In this document: positions 60,446 to 64,000 of the stretch, one piece after another
Numbering within the stretch: the first letter of the stretch is position 1
Layout of the letters: the number at the start of each line of letters is the position of its first letter
Source of the DNA: Trichoplusia ni
Lineage: Eukaryota; Arthropoda; Insecta; Lepidoptera; Noctuidae
NCBI RefSeq assembly: GCF_003590095.1
Contig: NC_039478.1
Location: 7,998,001-8,062,000 of the forward strand
Length of the DNA: 64,000 bases
Direction of reading: 5' to 3'
Translations under genes and position numbers: made by a program
The notes under the pieces: model-generated
Databases searched by the model: none
Told to the model about the DNA's origin: nothing
The model's input: the letters and a program-made list of their open reading frames with translations, nothing else

Positions 60446-63400
60446 TTACGAAAACCACTTACCTATCTGCCATCGGAACATTCATTTTGGCTACTCCGTA
60501 TTCAAATTATAATACTAATATTCTGTAGTACATTGATGAGTGTCGAAAGTGTGCGAAGGAATGCAGGAATGATCTGTTACGTTTGGATGTTAGAGGTTGT
60601 GGTATTTAGACAGGCATGCCTTTGAGACAAGCGTAATTTTTCTATTTATGTTTCGTAAATGGTAAATGGGTAATGTCTAGGTTGTTATTTAATAGGTATG
60701 TAAGTGTTATTTATGTGTCTAGGAAGCAATGTTAAAATGGATTTGTTTTAGGATTAAATTGTCTCACCTTAAACTACAAGCTGGGCCCAATATAGTACAA
60801 GAAAACACTACACTGAAATCTCATTGTTTTTCGAGTAGTTTTTCGTTCTGTCAAGTATTTACATTAAAATATATACAAATATTAAGAATGCGACAAACTG
60901 AATAGACAACAAAACCTTTGAAAATTACGTCTTCAAATACCTTAATGTTTCTCATAACTGTCAAAGTTGATATCTGCATTATTTAGAGCCTAGTAACCTT
61001 CTCCATTATTCTATTGATTGATATAATAATGACAGATATATCTTGAACTCTCCACTATAAATTATTCTACAGAAAAGGCGTTCAAGTTTGTCCAAATGGT
61101 AATCTATTCTAGTAAGAATATTTGTTCAGAAATGATTAACGGGAGATCTTTAGAATTGGTTTGGCTTTTGTGATAATATTTATATTATAGGCTCGCTTAG
61201 AATTTGTCTTCGAACATAATTGTTTGGTGTAACTTTCCCCTTGGGATTCAGATAAATGAAAATTTTCATGAAGGTTTTATTATTCCATTGTAATAAAGCA
61301 GATAACAAACATCCTATGTAGAGATACGTTCATTTCATTTAACAAAATAAACACACGCTACTTTTTTCTTTTATTTATAATATTTTAAGCTGACAAATTG
61401 TGAAACAAAAAGGTTTACAATTCTTGTAAAAAATTTTTTGGTACTTAAGTACTTTGAGTTTTGGATCACTGTCTTTGTGGCACAACGTAATATGACCATT
61501 ATGTATAATGTGACCTGTTTCCGCCGACAAAGGGAACGCCACCGATTGTCGGCTGTTTCTGATCAGCCGTATAAGGAAGAAAGCTTTGTTCATTCGCATC
61601 AATCAATATGATTCAGTATTAATCCGTTTTAAAGGAAATCTTGTTAATCTTAATATTATTGTGTTATGTAGATTGAGTAATTATACTTTTTTGGATTTTC
61701 AAGTGTCAATTTAATAATTAAAAAAAATGTAGTAGAGAGGAATGGCATCAAATACGCAGAATTTTAGTCACCTCTAGATGCTGTGGGGCACAAAATAGGT
61801 TATGTGAAAAAAATGCAATATTAATATTTAAAAAAAATCTTAAAGAGGAACATCAAAAGTAGAAAAAGCTTTTCTTATTGCACTTTCACAGATGTATTTT
61901 CGAAATCTTTCACCTAACCATAGTACAACAGTTCATCTTTAATTAAAGAAAAAATCCTAAATTGAAATATAAACAAAGATTTCGCAAATTCCCAACAATA
62001 GAGAATCATAGTTGTTAAACAGTTTAATATGCGAATATAATGACAAATCGCGGCAAAACATTTCAAAAGAAGGCAGAGGACAAACAGTTGCACAACACTA
62101 ACACTAATTAATACAAAGGTAATATTTTTGTTTTTCGCATGGCCCGATTATCTACATCACTATCTGGACCGCTTCATGCAACAATAGACCCATTATTGTT
62201 ATACCGAGCACCGATTGTTTGATGTTTTCTTTATTTCGACTTTCAAGGTGATGTTTTGACAGCGTAATTGGTTCGAGACTACTCGTAGTTAATCTCGTGC
62301 CTCAAGAATGTAATTAATTTTAGTTTGGTTTTATTTTTTGAATGGCGCGAGCCGCATAATGTTTGTCAGCGTAATTACCGTTTAGACGCACATGAATTCT
62401 ATTCGACTGGCCTTGTACACTTTCTAGTGGCGTTTGGTATTGATTTAAATTGCTATGTATTCATGCAAAATTTTGTTAAACACCCCCTTGTTGGTATGAC
62501 ATTAATTATTGGTAATATTCTTCAATTATGCCCAATCGCCGGCCGGGTATACATCTTATACCGTTCTATTGCGCCTAACTGCACCCACAATTATTATTAC
62601 CGGCGTTATTTGGTGCAGAGGACACACCCAGACTCGTTAGCAACTAACCTTATGCTTCGTTTAGACCGCTCAAAGGTTTTCGACCAAGTCTATTTTACTG
62701 GACAAAAAACGTGACGTACCTACTAAGAATTAATAACTGTGTGATTTTTGTTATTTAATTTAGAGTACTGAATAATGATATGAAATGAATAGTCCGTGAC
62801 GGTATTTTAACAAAATCTCTTCGGTTCTTAAAAATCTTTCCTTTAATATTTGAGGTGGGAAAATATTTGAACCATGTGATCAGTTTCTTTTGTATTTTAA
62901 CTTAAGTATATAATACGAGTTCTAGCGCGAGTTCCTAGCACCGTCTGAACAGGCCTGTCGCCCAGCCAACGCGGTTCTAAGCTTAAGCCGTATTGCGACA
63001 GAGTACAGACTCATTGTATGTTAAGCGGGCACTTCATCTTTCACGCCGGGCCAACGCCGATTTATTGGTCGACGCGCCCCTCTTGTGACACGGCTAGATA
63101 CAACCTATCTCTGAAACTCGTGGCTGATTGAATTAAAGCCTCTCTTGCTGTTGTCAAGCCTCAGATAACGGGGCGTGTGTCGTACTCGGGGTTAGCAAAA
63201 TTAGATATGGTTTTAACGGTTGTCTTAATTGATGAATTGTGTAGAACGTAGGATTTGCAGTTTCCGTGTGCGTTAATTTGCTAAAGCTGACTTTGAGATA
63301 GGTTGCATTCCGTTTTGTGTTTATGTAAAATACCAAACATGCTGACAGTACTTGTGTATGTTTTATAAATGCGCTGCAGTTTATATAATGTTTGCTATTC

Positions 63401-63479
63401 ATCTTACATACGTGACTTGATAGCGATTTTCATTTTCATCGGGCACCTCATCATAATTCGTGTACCGTCTTAACAATAG
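60446..63479. other. Gene-free DNA
   Basis: No credible gene. The 129-codon plus frame at 62325-62714 opens on TTG, begins with a hydrophobic stretch and has no recognised domain. Its DNA is less AT-rich than its flanks. A GC-richer patch runs from 62930 to 63075. Confidence 0.45.
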
Positions 63480-63600
63480 ATGCACGCGTGGCGGCTCGCC
63501 CCCGAGGCGCGCGTGACCCCTGCCCGGCGCCGCGCTGACACCGACACGTGCTGCCGCTCTCATTGGCCCCCAGTACCTCCACACCCAGCGCTCATCGTTT
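63480..63600. promoter_or_regulatory. GC islet with CACGTG and CCAAT words
   Basis: CpG-rich block containing GAGGCGCGCGTG, CGGCGCCGCG, CACGTG (about 63546-63551) and ATTGG (CCAAT on the minus strand, about 63563). This mix is typical of housekeeping promoters, but no coding start follows on either strand inside the window. The minus-strand frame (63399-63611) has no domain. Confidence 0.3.
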
Positions 63601-64000
63601 TGTAACTCCATTACGAAGCCACTTACTCACAAACAAAATACTGTCGCATTGTTGTTCACTTATAACTATGGCCTCTCGATCCACAATATTAGGTGTATTG
63701 TGGGCCACTTATCTTTTGTATTGAATTTTATTTTGAGATACAATAGTGATGATACGAAAATCACTGTTCGTCGAATTAGATTTCCTTTTCAGTAGGTCAT
63801 TGATATTATATAGAATTTGAGATCGTGTTGTACATACTTAAATTGAATTCTCCGAATACACAAACAACTCGATGTCGTGTAATTGATTCGATAGTTTTGC
63901 CAAAACGTTTTGGAATCGAGACATTTATTAAATGCATTATACTTGCGTGACCGTTTTCGGGTTGAATGTCTGTGGAAATGCGATCACGTGCGGCCTTCGT
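63601..64000. other. Gene-free DNA
   Basis: AT-rich sequence to the end of the window. A CACGTG word lies near 63985. Nothing else is recognised. Confidence 0.5.

Noticed and set aside
62325..62714. 129-codon open frame, plus strand
   Set aside because: It opens on TTG, has no recognisable domain or motif, and a frame this long is expected about once by chance in this window.
63399..63611. Arginine/glycine-rich minus-strand frame
   Set aside because: This is what CpG-rich DNA encodes by default; the composition of the islet explains it.
1..64000. CRISPR array, bacterial operon or phage features
   Set aside because: There are no regularly spaced repeats, coding runs or ribosome binding sites; the sequence is eukaryotic non-coding DNA.

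Overview
The window looks like insect nuclear DNA, most probably from a moth or butterfly. The evidence is a low GC content (about 35% by eye), dispersed repeats of types I know from Lepidoptera, and no bacterial gene layout: no operons, ribosome binding sites or long reading frames. The repeats are Helitron-like elements with TC and CTAG ends, tRNA-derived SINE heads, a tail ending in AAAGTCGGTTAAAA, a LINE-tail word TTTGCCCAGC, and a Penelope-like element remnant. The lineage call rests on recognition, not on a search.

I found no protein-coding gene that I would defend. The longest open frames are 129 codons (62325-62714 + and 36585-36974 -). Both open on TTG and show no recognisable domain. 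At this base composition about one such frame per 64 kb is expected by chance (my own estimate). The only recognisable protein sequence is the C-terminal piece of a Penelope-like retroelement at about 2049-2324. I saw no intact tRNA, rRNA, snRNA or familiar microRNA. The window is best read as a gene desert or a very long intron, possibly a regulatory landscape.

Layout. 1-6.4 kb: AT-rich, with the Penelope-like relic (2049-2480), a nested hairpin (3461-3515) and a repeat tail (4096-4158). 6.4-11.4 kb: a small inverted-repeat transposon (6459-6587) and a strong hairpin (7722-7758). 11.4-16.2 kb: GC-rich islets and a cluster of ATCGAT palindromes. 16.2-26.1 kb: a 56-bp tandem duplication, SINE fragments, two Helitron-like elements and a hairpin at 21910-22016. 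26.1-35.9 kb: many GC islets, ending in a 10-bp GC-only inverted repeat around a TATAA word at 35.7 kb. 35.9-47.3 kb: more ATCGAT palindromes, two more copies of the 6.5-kb repeat core, a CRE plus E2F-like pair and a GGTACC palindrome. 47.3-53.7 kb: mostly plain AT-rich sequence. 53.7-64 kb: a CRE inverted repeat and GC islet at 53.7-53.9 kb, a LINE tail at 55.7 kb and GC-rich stretches near 60.4, 63.0 and 63.5 kb.

Three signals are not explained by ordinary repeats. (1) Extended palindromes built on ATCGAT recur. (2) GC-rich islets of 60-300 bp, often carrying ATGGCG or GCGCA words, are scattered through AT-rich DNA. (3) There are five perfect TGACGTCA sites where fewer than one is expected. 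All are consistent with cis-regulatory DNA, but function is inference. I did not find a new gene system.
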